In this document: in pieces, positions 19,101-27,930 of the stretch
How positions within the stretch are numbered: position 1 is the first letter of the stretch
Layout: each line of letters opens with the position of its first letter
NCBI RefSeq assembly: GCF_003014555.1
Contig: NZ_PYGE01000006.1
Coordinates: forward strand, 62,001-126,000
DNA from: Haloactinopolyspora alba
GTDB taxonomy: Bacteria; Actinomycetota; Actinomycetes; Jiangellales; Jiangellaceae
DNA: 64,000 nucleotides
Reading direction: 5' to 3'
Translations under genes and position numbers: made by a program
Notes under the pieces: generated by a model
Told to the model about the DNA's origin: nothing
Database searches by the model: none
What the model saw: only the letters and a program-made list of their open reading frames with translations

Positions 19101-20275
19101 ACCCGCGGCAGCATCGCCAACACGTGTGTCAGCCCCAGCACGAGCGGGATACGCAGCACCACGTCGAACTTGTGCACGTTGCGCAGCGGCGCCAACGGCC
19201 CGTCCAGCAACGCCCTGACCTGCTCGGCCAGCGGCGACGCCGCCGAGCCCGCGTATCCGGCGCTCACCAGGGCGAGGCCGGCGACGGCACCGGTCAGCAG
19301 CACCCGGCGCGCCGGCATGTCGAGTCGGGCCAGCCCGGCGAGTCCGAGCGCGGCCACCAGCATCGTGTCCAGGATCAGCACCGGTTCGGACGCCAGCAGC
19401 CAGCCGGCCGGCCACTGCGGCCCGTCGGCTCCGCCGAGGTACGAGAGCCAGTGGTCGCTACCGCGCGCGACCTCCACCAGCGAGGTGTGCTGGGTGGTGT
19501 TCGCCGCCGTCTCGATCCAGTCGAGGAACGGCGGGCTGTACGACCCGAGCAGCAGCAGTGGACCCCACCACCACACCGTGGCCACGAGTGTGCAGCCGAC
19601 CCACCAGGCGGCGAAGCGCAGCCGTCCGCGCCACCGTGGCGCGAGCACCAGCCACAGCCCCGCCGGCACGACGGCCGCCGCCGTGGCCGCCGCGTTGACA
19701 CCACCGATGCACGCGACGGCCAGGGCCGACGCGGCGGCGTTGCGCACCACCGCGCCGCCACCATGCGCCCGGACCAGCGGGACCAGGATCCACGGCGCCA
19801 GGGCCGTCGGCCACGCCTCGATCGACACCGCGCCGAGCGAGACCAGGATCCGTGGCGTCAGCGCGAACGCCATGGCGCCGAGCAGCCGCGTCCACGGCCT
19901 GCCGACACCGAGCTGCGTCGCCAGCCGGAGCATGCCGGCGAAGGCGACCACCATGATCAGCGACCACCACGCCCGCTGGATCACCCATGCCGGCATGGCG
20001 GCCAGCTCGCCGAGCAGATGGAACGGCCCCATCGGGAACAGGTAGCCGTAGGCCTGATTCTGCAGCTGCCCGAACGCCGCCGCGGGCTCCCACAGGTGCA
20101 ACGCCCGGCCCAGGAAGCCGCCGGGGTCCGCCGTCAGGTCGAGCTTCGTGTCCGGCACGATCCGGCCCGGCTGCTGCCGGAACGCGAGAACGACGAGGGC
20201 CGACGCGCACGCCGTCAGCCACAGTCGCCAGGCCGTCACGCTGTGCCGCGCCGGCTCGCTCGGCTCGACCGTCAT
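16091..20275 (-). CDS. AftD-like alpha-(1->3)-arabinofuranosyltransferase (DUF3367)
   Basis: 1394 residues. The N-terminal third is a GT-C type polytopic membrane domain (about 11-13 segments) with the early acidic loop PDTKLDLTADPGGFLGRALHLW, as in DUF3367 proteins. It is followed by a large extracytoplasmic region with discoidin-like beta-sandwich modules (for example WSAVDGDPATSWVSG and AAVDLDRGTGWVAAPG). Near the C-terminus come more membrane segments. AftD adds alpha-1,3 arabinofuranose branches to arabinogalactan and lipoarabinomannan from decaprenyl-phospho-arabinose. The ATG at 20275 overlaps the stop of the methyltransferase gene (ATGA), so the pair is translationally coupled. Confidence 0.9.
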   Translation of the reverse strand: MTVEPSEPARHSVTAWRLWLTACASALVVLAFRQQPGRIVPDTKLDLTADPGGFLGRALHLWEPAAAFGQLQNQAYGYLFPMGPFHLLGELAAMPAWVIQRAWWSLIMVVAFAGMLRLATQLGVGRPWTRLLGAMAFALTPRILVSLGAVSIEAWPTALAPWILVPLVRAHGGGAVVRNAAASALAVACIGGVNAAATAAAVVPAGLWLVLAPRWRGRLRFAAWWVGCTLVATVWWWGPLLLLGSYSPPFLDWIETAANTTQHTSLVEVARGSDHWLSYLGGADGPQWPAGWLLASEPVLILDTMLVAALGLAGLARLDMPARRVLLTGAVAGLALVSAGYAGSAASPLAEQVRALLDGPLAPLRNVHKFDVVLRIPLVLGLTHVLAMLPRVDADRRFRVLATGLAVVVLAGVAVPALAGRLPQPGSYERIPQHWREASAWLDENAGTGRALLVPGSAFAEYAWGSPRDEPVQALADSRWAVRDSVPLSSAGNIRLLDAVETRLAAGEGGAGVVRALRRAGVAHLVVRNDLRREGTSVPRASLVHQALADLPGAERVAAFGPRVGPRDRADTAVDSRLDTRYPAVEIYRIADPDRELRVRAHPLHGSMRMSGGPESLLTVGDAGLLDERAVFVAGDGASVPDPSPVPVVTDGLRRRAVWFGATRNNETEVLRAGDDGPLDRAVRDFLPVDDPARETVAVVDGVAGVTASSSGSDPLATLARGAEHSPWSAVDGDPATSWVSGEYGHPEGQWLEIEFERPRTVDTAELVPVDDGPVGAPVTRVAVETDTGTVETALHPDDDVHELEVPPGRTSRLRVRAVETGPGTPTGVGIRELRVPGLSARKTLRAPPVRGDDLGGPGTAETLVFATADGARRACVRTGERSRCAPQLERVGEENGDLRRRAETSVAATYTAEATVRPRPGTALTTLLEPDAGALRAEASSRAVDDPPGRPQAAVDLDRGTGWVAAPGDETPVLALSWDEPRRIDGVRIAVGRWLAASRPSRVELTAGGERHTVDVGDDGRALLPEPVETTGVEIRFLELDEVVDTDTAFGLRSALPAGASEVEVLGTDELREPVDGSEPVELACGSGPRLVVDGATMPTELSGTVDDLLRGGRLDVRSCGEAETFELEPGTHDITLAASPATRPEALTVRPVSADRAEPAEPLDVHVRAWSQTHRRVAVPERDTAAVLTVTENMNDGWTASLDGTELEPVRVDGWAQGYVLPAGAAGVVELTYRPDTPYRAALGTGAAGATLIAVLWWRAPRTPPWAPAHGGARAGGRHGARRRRAGGGLRVIAGTAAAVAALGLLGGVAGLAAAGLGAAVGAAARRWSRLEEVVPVLAGGAALAAGAVVALRPWPGPDPGAHSAGAQVLMLVALALATLGPRQSVLLRRRT

Positions 20276-21030
20276 CGGCGGCGCATCACCACGGCGAGGT
20301 TCCACGTCACCAGCTCACGCACGCCGGGCACCCGGACGACGGCCGCGGCCCACCAGGGGTGGTACCGGGGAAGGGCGCGGACCAGCTGCCCCCGCGGCGA
20401 CCTGCGGGCCCATGCCAGCGTGTCGCGCACGGTGACCGGGAACAGCGAGCGGCCGTAACGGTTCTTCGGCGGGTGCCCGGTGCGGCGCTCGTACCGGCGC
20501 GCCGCGCGTTCGCCGCCGAGCAGGTGCCACGGCGCCGTCTCGTGCCCGCCCCACGGCGACCACCAGACGGTGAACGACAGGAACACGACCCCGCCGGGAC
20601 GCGTGACCCGCAGCATCTCGTCGGCCATCGCCCAGGGACGCGGCACGTGCTCGAGCACGTTGGACGAGTAGCACACGTCGACGGCGTCGTCGCGGACCGG
20701 CAGCGCCATCCCGCTGCCGACGACGCTGCCCGGTTCCGGTGACCCGCGCGCGGCCAGCTCGCCGACATCGCTGTCGACGGAGACGTAACGCGCTCCGGCG
20801 GCGCGGAACGCCCGGCGGAAGTATCCGGGGCCGCCGCCGACGTCGAGCACAAGAGCATCCGGTAACTCGACAAATTCGGACAATTGGTCAACCGAATCGC
20901 CCGCGAGAATCTCGTAGAAATTGTCCGGATTGCTCTGTTCGGTCAAAAAGGCCGAGAACAACCGGGCCGAGCGGCCCAGGGTCGCACGACTCCGGGAATC
21001 AGGGACCAGCACGCCGGCAAAATACCCCAT
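20272..21030 (-). CDS. Class I SAM-dependent methyltransferase
   Basis: 252 residues with motif I VLDVGGGPGYF, an acidic residue after strand 2 (YVSVDSD), DVCYSSNVLEHVPRPWAM and the post-motif LRVTRPGGVVFLSFTVWWSPWGG. The WWSPWGGHETAPWHLLGG stretch is typical of the mycobacterial Rv0224c-like group, as I recall. Gene order (methyltransferase, glycosyltransferase, membrane protein, AftD) suggests it modifies an envelope glycan or its lipid carrier; the acceptor is unknown. Confidence 0.85.
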   Translation of the reverse strand: MGYFAGVLVPDSRSRATLGRSARLFSAFLTEQSNPDNFYEILAGDSVDQLSEFVELPDALVLDVGGGPGYFRRAFRAAGARYVSVDSDVGELAARGSPEPGSVVGSGMALPVRDDAVDVCYSSNVLEHVPRPWAMADEMLRVTRPGGVVFLSFTVWWSPWGGHETAPWHLLGGERAARRYERRTGHPPKNRYGRSLFPVTVRDTLAWARRSPRGQLVRALPRYHPWWAAAVVRVPGVRELVTWNLAVVMRRR

Positions 21031-21123
21031 TCATGGTCAGCGTTCGTGTCATTCGCACACATCGCCCGAACCGGGTCACTGGCCGCCGGCCGGAGCGACT
21101 GCCGGGGCCGCAGAACCGCCCGG

Positions 21124-22482
21124 TCACGACTGGCGGAAGAACAACGACCACGTCGCCGCACCGATCCCGCGCGCCGCGGCGCCACCTGCGCGCGCCGCCG
21201 CCCCGTGCGGCACCCCGGCCCCGTGCGGCACCCCGGCCCCGTGCGGCACCACCCCGGACGTACCAGGTACGGTCTCGGTCCCCGACCCGATCCCTGTCCC
21301 CGGCCCGCTCCCGGTCCCGGTCCCGGTCCCGCACAGCGTGCCGACGGGACGCGAACGAGCAGCCTCCCGCGTGAGCACCCGCTCCCAGCCTCGTACCGTC
21401 GACTCCCAGGTGAACCCGGCCGCGTGCTGCGCCGCCGCCCTGCCGAGCTCGGCCCTGCGGGCGTCGTCGGCCAGCAGTTCCTCGGTCACCCGCGTCATCC
21501 CCTCGAGATCGTCGGCCAGCACACCGGTCCGCCCGTCCACGATCGACTCGGCGATGCCTCCGGCCGATCGGTAGCCGACCGACGGCAACCCGTGCTGCGC
21601 CGCCTCCACCACGATCAGCCCCCACCCCTCCTTGACGGACGGGGCGAGCAGCAGCCAGCCGCGAGCCAGCTCGTCGTGTTTCGCCCGCTCGTCGACGTAC
21701 CCGTGGAACTCGGTGATGTCGTCGACGCCCAGCTCACCGGCTGTCGCCCGCAGCCGGTCCTCCCACCAGCCGGTGCCGAGCACGCTCACCCGCAGCTGCG
21801 GCCACCTCGTGCGCAGCCGCGCCGCCACGTGCAGCGCATGCTCCACCTGCTTGTGCGGGACAAGCCGCCCGAGGACGCACAGGCGCGGCGTGGCCGAACG
21901 CGACGCCTCGGTCGCCGGCGCGGGCGCCGTGCCGTTGTGCACGACGTCGACACGTGAGCGCTCGACGCCCAGCGTCTCCAGTTCGGCACGGGTGACCTCG
22001 GAAACCGTGACGTAGCGGCAGCGGCGGTACACGCGTGGCGCCAGCCGGGACTCCAGCCACCACCCCAGCCGGGCGAGCAGTGGGCCGTACACCACGCCCC
22101 ACTGCTCGCGGTGCACGTGATGGACCAACACGACCACCGGGCAGCGGGCCACCAGCCGGGTCCAGAACGGCATCCCGTTCTGGACGTCCACGATCACGTC
22201 CGGGCGGCCGAGCCGTCCCGCCGCCAGCATCCGCAGGGCGTGCGCGTAGACGGTGAGCTTCCCGCCGCGCCGGACGACCCGGTATCCGTCCCGGAACTCC
22301 TCCCGCGGCGCTCCCGGATACGACGCGCAGAACACGGTCACGTCGTGCCCGGCGGCGGCCAGACCGGCCGCGACCGTCTCGACGTAGCGTTCCGATCCGC
22401 CGCCCTCCGGGTGCCCGGTGTCGCGCCAGTTCACGATGGTGACCCGCAGCCGACCGGCGGCGACGCCGTTGTCGTCGGGCAT
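21124..22482 (-). CDS. GT4-family glycosyltransferase
   Basis: About 452 residues, GT-B fold. The N-terminal glycine-rich loop is WRDTGHPEGGGSERYVET. The C-terminal nucleotide-sugar site reads LVPHKQVEHALHVA, then FHGYVDERAKHDELARGWLLLAPSVKEGWGLIVVEAAQHGLPSVGY, with the E-x7-E signature of retaining GT4 enzymes. The last 70 residues are Gly/Thr/Ser-rich repeats (GTGTGSGPGTG, then PHGAG three times), encoded by tandem DNA repeats at 21195-21335. This tail is unusual for the family. The ATG at 22482 is preferred over a GTG at 22500. Likely acts on an envelope polysaccharide precursor. Confidence 0.88.
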   Translation of the reverse strand: MPDDNGVAAGRLRVTIVNWRDTGHPEGGGSERYVETVAAGLAAAGHDVTVFCASYPGAPREEFRDGYRVVRRGGKLTVYAHALRMLAAGRLGRPDVIVDVQNGMPFWTRLVARCPVVVLVHHVHREQWGVVYGPLLARLGWWLESRLAPRVYRRCRYVTVSEVTRAELETLGVERSRVDVVHNGTAPAPATEASRSATPRLCVLGRLVPHKQVEHALHVAARLRTRWPQLRVSVLGTGWWEDRLRATAGELGVDDITEFHGYVDERAKHDELARGWLLLAPSVKEGWGLIVVEAAQHGLPSVGYRSAGGIAESIVDGRTGVLADDLEGMTRVTEELLADDARRAELGRAAAQHAAGFTWESTVRGWERVLTREAARSRPVGTLCGTGTGTGSGPGTGIGSGTETVPGTSGVVPHGAGVPHGAGVPHGAAARAGGAAARGIGAATWSLFFRQS

Positions 22483-22505
22483 CGTTCTCGCCGTGGACAC
22501 TCCGG

Positions 22506-22655
22506 TCAGCGCTGGTCGTAGTCGATCAGCTCTTCCTGGCTGACCTCGCCCGCGTCGGACCTCTCGGACTGTGTCACGTTCACCGCCGTCACGACGGTCA
22601 GTCCGGCGAGGACGACACCCACAATGGCGGCGACGACGCCTCCGAAATTGCCCAT
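22506..22655 (-). CDS. Small DUF2613-like membrane protein
   Basis: A 49-residue protein beginning MGNFGGVVAAIVGVVLAGLT, with one membrane segment, then a polar tail rich in Glu/Asp/Gln that ends DYDQR. GAGGGG lies 11 bp upstream of the ATG at 22655. Size, topology and position beside AftD and the glycosyltransferase match the DUF2613 family (the Rv0236A type in mycobacteria, from memory). Function unknown; perhaps a small partner of the neighbouring membrane enzymes. Confidence 0.7.
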   Translation of the reverse strand: MGNFGGVVAAIVGVVLAGLTVVTAVNVTQSERSDAGEVSQEELIDYDQR

Positions 22656-22686
22656 GAAAGTGTGAACCCCTCAGTGACGTAGCTAT

Positions 22687-24522
22687 TCACGACACCGGGG
22701 AGCGTAGTGATCGACGCCGACCCAAGCAGGCGATCCGGACAAGATCCACCGAAGCGCCGACAACAATGACCAAAAAGACGATGTCGGCCAAGACGACCGG
22801 ACGAGCCGATGGAATTTCGGTCCAGGGTTCGACCGTACCGGGAACGCGGTACAGGTCCAGCCGGCCCGTCAGCTCGACCGGTTCGGCACCGGACGTGACG
22901 GCCGTGGGCACCGTTCCCGGGGTGTCCCGGTGCACCGCCACCCAGCCGACACCCGCCGCGGCCAGGCCCGCCAGCGGCTCCGGTCCACGCAGCGCCGCGC
23001 CCACTCGCGCCGCGCGTTCGTCCTCCCCCGGCACGACGGTGCCGCCGACCGGGAGCGTGTCCGGCACGACGGTCTCGATGCGCAGAAAGCGCGGCGCCGG
23101 GTCCAGCACCGTGCGCCCATCGGTCCACGGGAACGAGCGGAACGGCTGGAACGGCAGCACGACCAGGTCACCGTCACCCGGTGTCTGCGCCAGTGCGGTA
23201 CGCACCTGCGACCACTCGGCCGGATACTCCACCGGTGTCAGCCGCCCGGCCGCGCCCCAGGCCAGGTCGGGCAGCGCCGCCACCGGCAGCAGCGCGGCGA
23301 CGATCAGTACCGCCGGCCCCGCCCGGCCGGTGGGTTCCGCCCGCATGGTCGGGGCCGCTCGGGTACCGGTTCTCGCCCGGGTGTCTCCCACGGCCCGGGC
23401 GAGCGCGGCGGCGCCCGACGCCGCGGCCAGCGCCAGCAACGGCGCGTACCAGGCCAGGAACTTCTGCCCGTCCCGGATCAGCCCGCTACCCGGCACGTGT
23501 GTGACCAACCACTGCACGGCCGCCTCTCCGGCCGGCACGGCGCCCGCGATCGCCAGGACGATGCCCGCCGCGGCCAGGCCGCCCAGCGCCATCACCTCGG
23601 CTCGACCGACCCTGCGTGCCAGCTCCCGCAGCCCCGCGGCCGCGAGCACGACGACGACCGCGGACAGCAGCGCCGACGACACCGCCGCCCGGCTGTCGGG
23701 GACCACCGCGGCGTTCCACACGCCGCCGAGAGTCGCCACGCTGCCCGGCAGCCCCCACGGCATGTCGGCGCGGGTCGCGAAAGCCTCGACACCTGCGGCG
23801 TCGGAAACCGCCGAACCCGGCCGGAACACGCCCGGGACCACCCACGGCGCCTGCAACGCCACCGCCGCGAGCACCGGCAGCAACCGCCGGCTGCGCCGCC
23901 TCGTGCCGCCGGGCACCAGCGCCTGCGTCGCGAACAGCACCGTCGCGATGATCCCGCCGGTCGCCGTCACCGAGGCCGCTCCCACCAGCACGACACCGGC
24001 GGCACCGGCGCCGGGCCGCCCGGCGCGCATCCGACGCGCGGCGACCAGCAGCCACGGCAGCGCCGCGTAGGCGATCAGCACCGGCCAGTGGCCCAGAACC
24101 AGCCGCTCGGCGAGGTAGGCGTTCCACCCGTAGACACTGGCGGCCACCAGCCGCGGCCACGGGCTGCGGGACGGCAACGCCGACGCCGCGCCCAGGGCAC
24201 CGCCGACCACGATCGCGCCGAGTACGAGCCGCTGCAACACCGCGCCCGGCACCACCGAGTCGGCCACCGCCACGACCGCGTCCAGCGGCACGGCACGGGG
24301 CAGCGCACTGCTCAGGCCGATCGACGACGGCAACAGCGCCTGGTCGGGCACGGCGACCATGTCGTACGACAGCACGTACCCGGGCGCAGCCAGCGGTGCG
24401 AGCACGAGCAGGCCGAGCAGCACCGACCACAGGGCCGGGCCGACCCGGGAAGATCGAGCACGCCGCACGCGTCCGGCCGCCGGACGCTGATCACCGGCTA
24501 CCGGGGGCCCGGGCGAGCACAT
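22687..24522 (-). CDS. Polytopic membrane protein, GT-C-like
   Basis: About 611 residues with roughly 12 membrane segments, an early YDMVAVPDQALLP loop and GWNAYLAERLVLGHWPVLIAYAALPWL. These match actinobacterial proteins encoded beside AftD and a GT4 enzyme (I recall Rv0226c). A long extracytoplasmic stretch (about 430-580) follows, then a final membrane segment. The GT-C layout suggests use of a polyprenyl-phosphate sugar, but no catalytic residue can be assigned with confidence. Start at the ATG 24522 is tentative; GTG codons lie just upstream. Confidence 0.7.
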   Translation of the reverse strand: MCSPGPPVAGDQRPAAGRVRRARSSRVGPALWSVLLGLLVLAPLAAPGYVLSYDMVAVPDQALLPSSIGLSSALPRAVPLDAVVAVADSVVPGAVLQRLVLGAIVVGGALGAASALPSRSPWPRLVAASVYGWNAYLAERLVLGHWPVLIAYAALPWLLVAARRMRAGRPGAGAAGVVLVGAASVTATGGIIATVLFATQALVPGGTRRRSRRLLPVLAAVALQAPWVVPGVFRPGSAVSDAAGVEAFATRADMPWGLPGSVATLGGVWNAAVVPDSRAAVSSALLSAVVVVLAAAGLRELARRVGRAEVMALGGLAAAGIVLAIAGAVPAGEAAVQWLVTHVPGSGLIRDGQKFLAWYAPLLALAAASGAAALARAVGDTRARTGTRAAPTMRAEPTGRAGPAVLIVAALLPVAALPDLAWGAAGRLTPVEYPAEWSQVRTALAQTPGDGDLVVLPFQPFRSFPWTDGRTVLDPAPRFLRIETVVPDTLPVGGTVVPGEDERAARVGAALRGPEPLAGLAAAGVGWVAVHRDTPGTVPTAVTSGAEPVELTGRLDLYRVPGTVEPWTEIPSARPVVLADIVFLVIVVGASVDLVRIACLGRRRSLRSPVS

Positions 24523-24683
24523 CACGCCGATGATCACCGCTCTCGCGCACGCTTGGCCGCCGACCGGCTGCGAGCATATCCGTCGGCGCGCGCCGGCGCG
24601 GCCCCGTCGGCGGGATCGAACGCACACGCTCGGGCCGGGGAGAGCACGCCGTCGGCCAGGCGCCGGCCTGACAGGATGGTGCG

Positions 24684-25919
24684 ATGGCGCGGCTGGCTCG
24701 GCAGGTCCGGAACGCCGGGCTCGGCGGCCCCGCGGGCGTGCTCGCCGTCGGCACGAGCCTGGCCAACGGGCTCGGCTACGTCCTGACGGTCGTCGGTGCC
24801 CGGCGGCTCGGCCCTGCGGAGTTCGGTGCGTTCAGCGCGCTGCTGGCGCTGATCGTCGTCGGCAACGTCGCCGCGCTGGCGATCCAGGCCACGACGGCCA
24901 GGGCGGTGGCGACCGGACGGCCCGCCGCCCCGCCGGTGCGTGCCGGTCTCGCCGTGGCCATGGTGCTCACCGCGGCTCTCGCGGCCGTGAGTCCGCTGCT
25001 CCGCGAGGGGTTGCATCTTCCGTCCGTGGTGGCGGCGATCGCCGCGGCCGTCGCGATCGGCGGCCTGGCGGTCGCCGCGCCCTCACTGGGGATCGTCCAG
25101 GGGCGTGAGCGTTTCCGGCTGCTGGCCGCGCTGCTCGCGATCCAGGCCGCGCTGCGGGTGGGCGGCGGGCTCGTCGGGATCGCGATCCGGCCCACCGCGA
25201 CCGCCGGACTGATCGGTATCGCTGCCGGGTTCGTCCTCGCCGCCGTCGTGGCCTGGACGGTCGCCCGCCCGGCCGCGGCCGGGGCGCGCTCGCCGGCCCT
25301 GCGCGCGACGCTGTCGTCAGGTGCCTTGCTGTTGGGTTTCGTGGTGTTGACGAACGTCGACGTGATGCTCGCGCGGCACGTCCTGCCGGCGGATGCCAGC
25401 GGCCTGTACGCGGCCGGCTCGATCTTCGCCAAGGTCGTGTTCTGGCTGCCGCAGTTCGTCCCGATGCTGGCCTTCCCGGCCATGACCGACCCGGCCCGAC
25501 GGCGCGGCGCCGTCACGCTGGGTGTCCTCGCGGTCGCCGCCAGCGGCGGCGTTCTGACGTTGCTGGCATGGCTGTTCTCGGACACCGCGGTACTGCTGGT
25601 CGCCGGGGACGACTACGCGGAGCTGGGCCCGTGGGTGCCCGGGTTCGCCGCGCTCGGCGCCCTGTACGCGCTGGCCCACGTGCTCGTCTACGCCCACCTG
25701 GCGCGCGGTGACCGCTGGACCACCGCCGTGCTCTGGACCCTGCTGGTCGGCTATGTCGTGGTGGTCGAGACCACGGCCGCGTCGCTGGCGGACGTCCTCG
25801 TCCCGGGCCTGGTCACGGCCGGCGCCGTCGTCTGCTGGGGGCTGCTGCGCGAACAGGCGGCATTCACCCGGTTCGTCACCCCTGCGCGCCACCGGCACCA
25901 TCACCCCGACCAGAGGTGA
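24684..25919 (+). CDS. Polysaccharide/lipid-linked oligosaccharide flippase (Wzx/MVF type)
   Basis: 411 residues with about 12 membrane segments. Near the N-terminus GTSLANGLGYVLTVVGARRLGPAEFGAFSAL is a typical MOP-superfamily (oligosaccharide flippase) opening. NVDVMLARHVLPADASGLYAAGSIFAKVVFWLPQ is the conserved region of repeat two. AGGATGG precedes the ATG. Divergent from the GT-C-like gene, it probably moves the lipid-linked glycan made by this locus across the membrane. Confidence 0.85.
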   Translation: MARLARQVRNAGLGGPAGVLAVGTSLANGLGYVLTVVGARRLGPAEFGAFSALLALIVVGNVAALAIQATTARAVATGRPAAPPVRAGLAVAMVLTAALAAVSPLLREGLHLPSVVAAIAAAVAIGGLAVAAPSLGIVQGRERFRLLAALLAIQAALRVGGGLVGIAIRPTATAGLIGIAAGFVLAAVVAWTVARPAAAGARSPALRATLSSGALLLGFVVLTNVDVMLARHVLPADASGLYAAGSIFAKVVFWLPQFVPMLAFPAMTDPARRRGAVTLGVLAVAASGGVLTLLAWLFSDTAVLLVAGDDYAELGPWVPGFAALGALYALAHVLVYAHLARGDRWTTAVLWTLLVGYVVVVETTAASLADVLVPGLVTAGAVVCWGLLREQAAFTRFVTPARHRHHHPDQR

Positions 25920-25926
25920 CACCGGC

Positions 25927-26094
25927 GTCACCTGATCGCGAAAATCTCACCTGATCACACTGACAGTGCCGATCAGGTGACGTGAACTGCCCACGGCGGG
26001 CACAGACCGGCACCTGATCACGTCTCACGATCCGGGCCACCGACGATCAGGTGACGGCTGGCCCATCGAGGATGGTGAATGTGTCACCTGATCG
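25927..26094. repeat. Second cluster of TCACCTGATC repeat units (six copies)
   Basis: Units lie at 25927-25938, 25947-25956, 25970-25981, 26011-26020, 26044-26055 and 26084-26094 in both orientations, so several hairpins can form. The cluster fills most of the convergent gap between the flippase and the transglycosylase gene. It has the same core as the cluster at 507-653, about 25 kb away. Confidence 0.8.
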
Positions 26095-26205
26095 ATTCTG
26101 AGCAGCGCCGGGATCCGCGTGGCACCGTACAGAGACACCAGACGCTCAGGACGCGAGCGACCAGTGTTCCGGGCGGCTACGGAGGACACCAACACCTCCG
26201 GCGCG

Positions 26206-27843
26206 TCACTGCCGCCGGTTCACCCGGCCCGCGGTCTGGCGCGTGGTCGGCTCCGCGGTGCGCGGCGCCTCCGGCGACTGCGTCGGGCTGCTCGACGGCT
26301 CAGTGGGCTCGTCGGTCTCCCCGGTCGGCGTCGGTTCGGGTGACTCGTCGCAGGACTCGTCCTCGTTCGGGTCGTCCTGATTCGGGTCGTCCTGATTCGG
26401 GTCGTCCTCGTTCGATCCGTCCTCGCCGGCGGAGCCGTCCTCCAACGGAGCTTCCTGCCCCGATGTCGTGTCCTGGCTCCCGTCCGTATCACCCTCGGTG
26501 CTGTCGTCCGTGCACTCTTCGGGCGTCTCCTCGTCCGGGCTGGTCGGGTCATCCGTGGGCGTCTCGGTCGGCGTCTCCGTCGGTGTCGGCGTCTCCGTCG
26601 GTGTCGGCGTCTCCGTGGGCGTCTCCGTCGGCGACGGCGTCTCCGTCGGCGACGGGGACTTCGTCGGCGACTTTGTCGGTGTCGGCGTCTCCGTGGGCGA
26701 CGGAGACTTCGTCGGCGTCGGGGACTTCGTCGGCGTCGGGGACTTCGTCGGCGACGGGGACTTCGTCGGTGTCTCCGTCGGCGACGGGGACTTCGTCGGC
26801 GGGTCCTCCGTCGGCGAGTTCTCCGGCCCGCTCGGCTCCGGGTCGGGATCCGGCTTGCCGTCGGTATCGCCGGTCGGATCCTGCGACGGCTTCGGCGGGT
26901 TCTCCCCTGGATTTCGACCGTCCGGCCGGCCCGGAGGCTTCGGCGACGACGGATCGTCGGGCGACGGCGGACCGTTCGGCCCGCCGGCCAGGATCGGGTT
27001 GTCGTCACCGGGACCGGGCGCCTCGGTGACGTGCCCGCGACCGGCCTCGTACGTCCGGATCCAGCTCAGCACCGTGGCGACGTAGGAATCAGAGTTGTTG
27101 TAGCGGTACAGCGCGCTCCGCAGCCCGGCTTCGGTACTGAGATCGTCCCCGCCGGCGCACAGGTAGCGCGCCGCCGACACCGTCGCGTCGAACACGTTGT
27201 GCGGGTCGACGAGGCCGTCGCCGGAACCGTCGACGCCGTAGGCCTTCCATGTTCCGGGGATGAACTGCATCGGCCCGACAGCGCGGTCCCAGATCGTGTC
27301 GCCGTCCCACCGTCCGCCGTCGCTGTCGCTGATCGAGGCGAAACCGTTGCCGTCGAGCGCGGGACCGAGGATCCGTGGTCGTGCATCCCCGTCGGCATCG
27401 ACCTGGCCGCCGTTGGCGTGCCCCGACTCGATCTTGCCGATGCCGGCGAGCACCTCCCAGCGGATGCCGCACGCGGGGTCGTCCGCCGAGACCGTCGCGG
27501 CGGCCTGCTGGTACGCGTCGAGCACGATGTCCGGGATGCCGAGACCGGCAGCCGACGTCCCCGACCCGGTCGCCCCGGGAACGTACGAGCCCGGTGCTCC
27601 GCTGGGGTACGGCGACGTCGCCGACGACGACGGCACCTCGACGACCGTGACGGAGGCCTGTTCGTCGTCGAGTGCGACCGACTCGACCGTCACACCGTCG
27701 TCCGCGCCCGTGTGTCCCGAGTCGTCCGACCGCGTCGCCGACACCAACGAGTTCGGACCGGGCAAACCCGCCGCGCCACTCAGCGACAGAATTCCTGAGC
27801 ACGCGACGGCAGCACCGACTGCTCGCAACACAGGGCGCAACAC
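26206..27843 (-). CDS. Secreted lytic transglycosylase with Pro/Thr/Ser repeat tail
   Basis: 545 residues. An N-terminal signal-like hydrophobic segment (AVACSGILSLSGAAGLPG) is followed by a linker. The MltB/SLT_2-type catalytic domain (about 120-265) has LAGIGKIESGHA with the catalytic Glu, AVGPMQFIPGTW, and the C-terminal ALYRYNNSDSYVATVLSW. The remaining 260 residues are low complexity: P/D/G-rich, then PTETPT/SPTKSP tandem repeats, then NEDDPNQDDPNQDDPNED. The tail may span or bind the cell wall. It cleaves peptidoglycan glycan strands. Confidence 0.88.
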   Translation of the reverse strand: MLRPVLRAVGAAVACSGILSLSGAAGLPGPNSLVSATRSDDSGHTGADDGVTVESVALDDEQASVTVVEVPSSSATSPYPSGAPGSYVPGATGSGTSAAGLGIPDIVLDAYQQAAATVSADDPACGIRWEVLAGIGKIESGHANGGQVDADGDARPRILGPALDGNGFASISDSDGGRWDGDTIWDRAVGPMQFIPGTWKAYGVDGSGDGLVDPHNVFDATVSAARYLCAGGDDLSTEAGLRSALYRYNNSDSYVATVLSWIRTYEAGRGHVTEAPGPGDDNPILAGGPNGPPSPDDPSSPKPPGRPDGRNPGENPPKPSQDPTGDTDGKPDPDPEPSGPENSPTEDPPTKSPSPTETPTKSPSPTKSPTPTKSPTPTKSPSPTETPTPTKSPTKSPSPTETPSPTETPTETPTPTETPTPTETPTETPTDDPTSPDEETPEECTDDSTEGDTDGSQDTTSGQEAPLEDGSAGEDGSNEDDPNQDDPNQDDPNEDESCDESPEPTPTGETDEPTEPSSSPTQSPEAPRTAEPTTRQTAGRVNRRQ

Positions 27844-27930
27844 GGGACTCCCGTTCTCACGACGTCCCTATGAGATTCGCATGCGCCGCTACGGCACGCT
27901 ACCCCCGCGAAGCTAAGAAGTCCCTTAAGA

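Noticed and set aside
17870-20458. 862-codon open frame opposite the aftD-like gene
   Set aside because: Antisense shadow with extreme Arg/Gly/His bias; the other strand encodes a clear AftD-like protein.
26560-26830. Minisatellite or CRISPR-like repeat
   Set aside because: The repeats are codons for the Pro/Thr/Ser tail of the transglycosylase and stay in frame.
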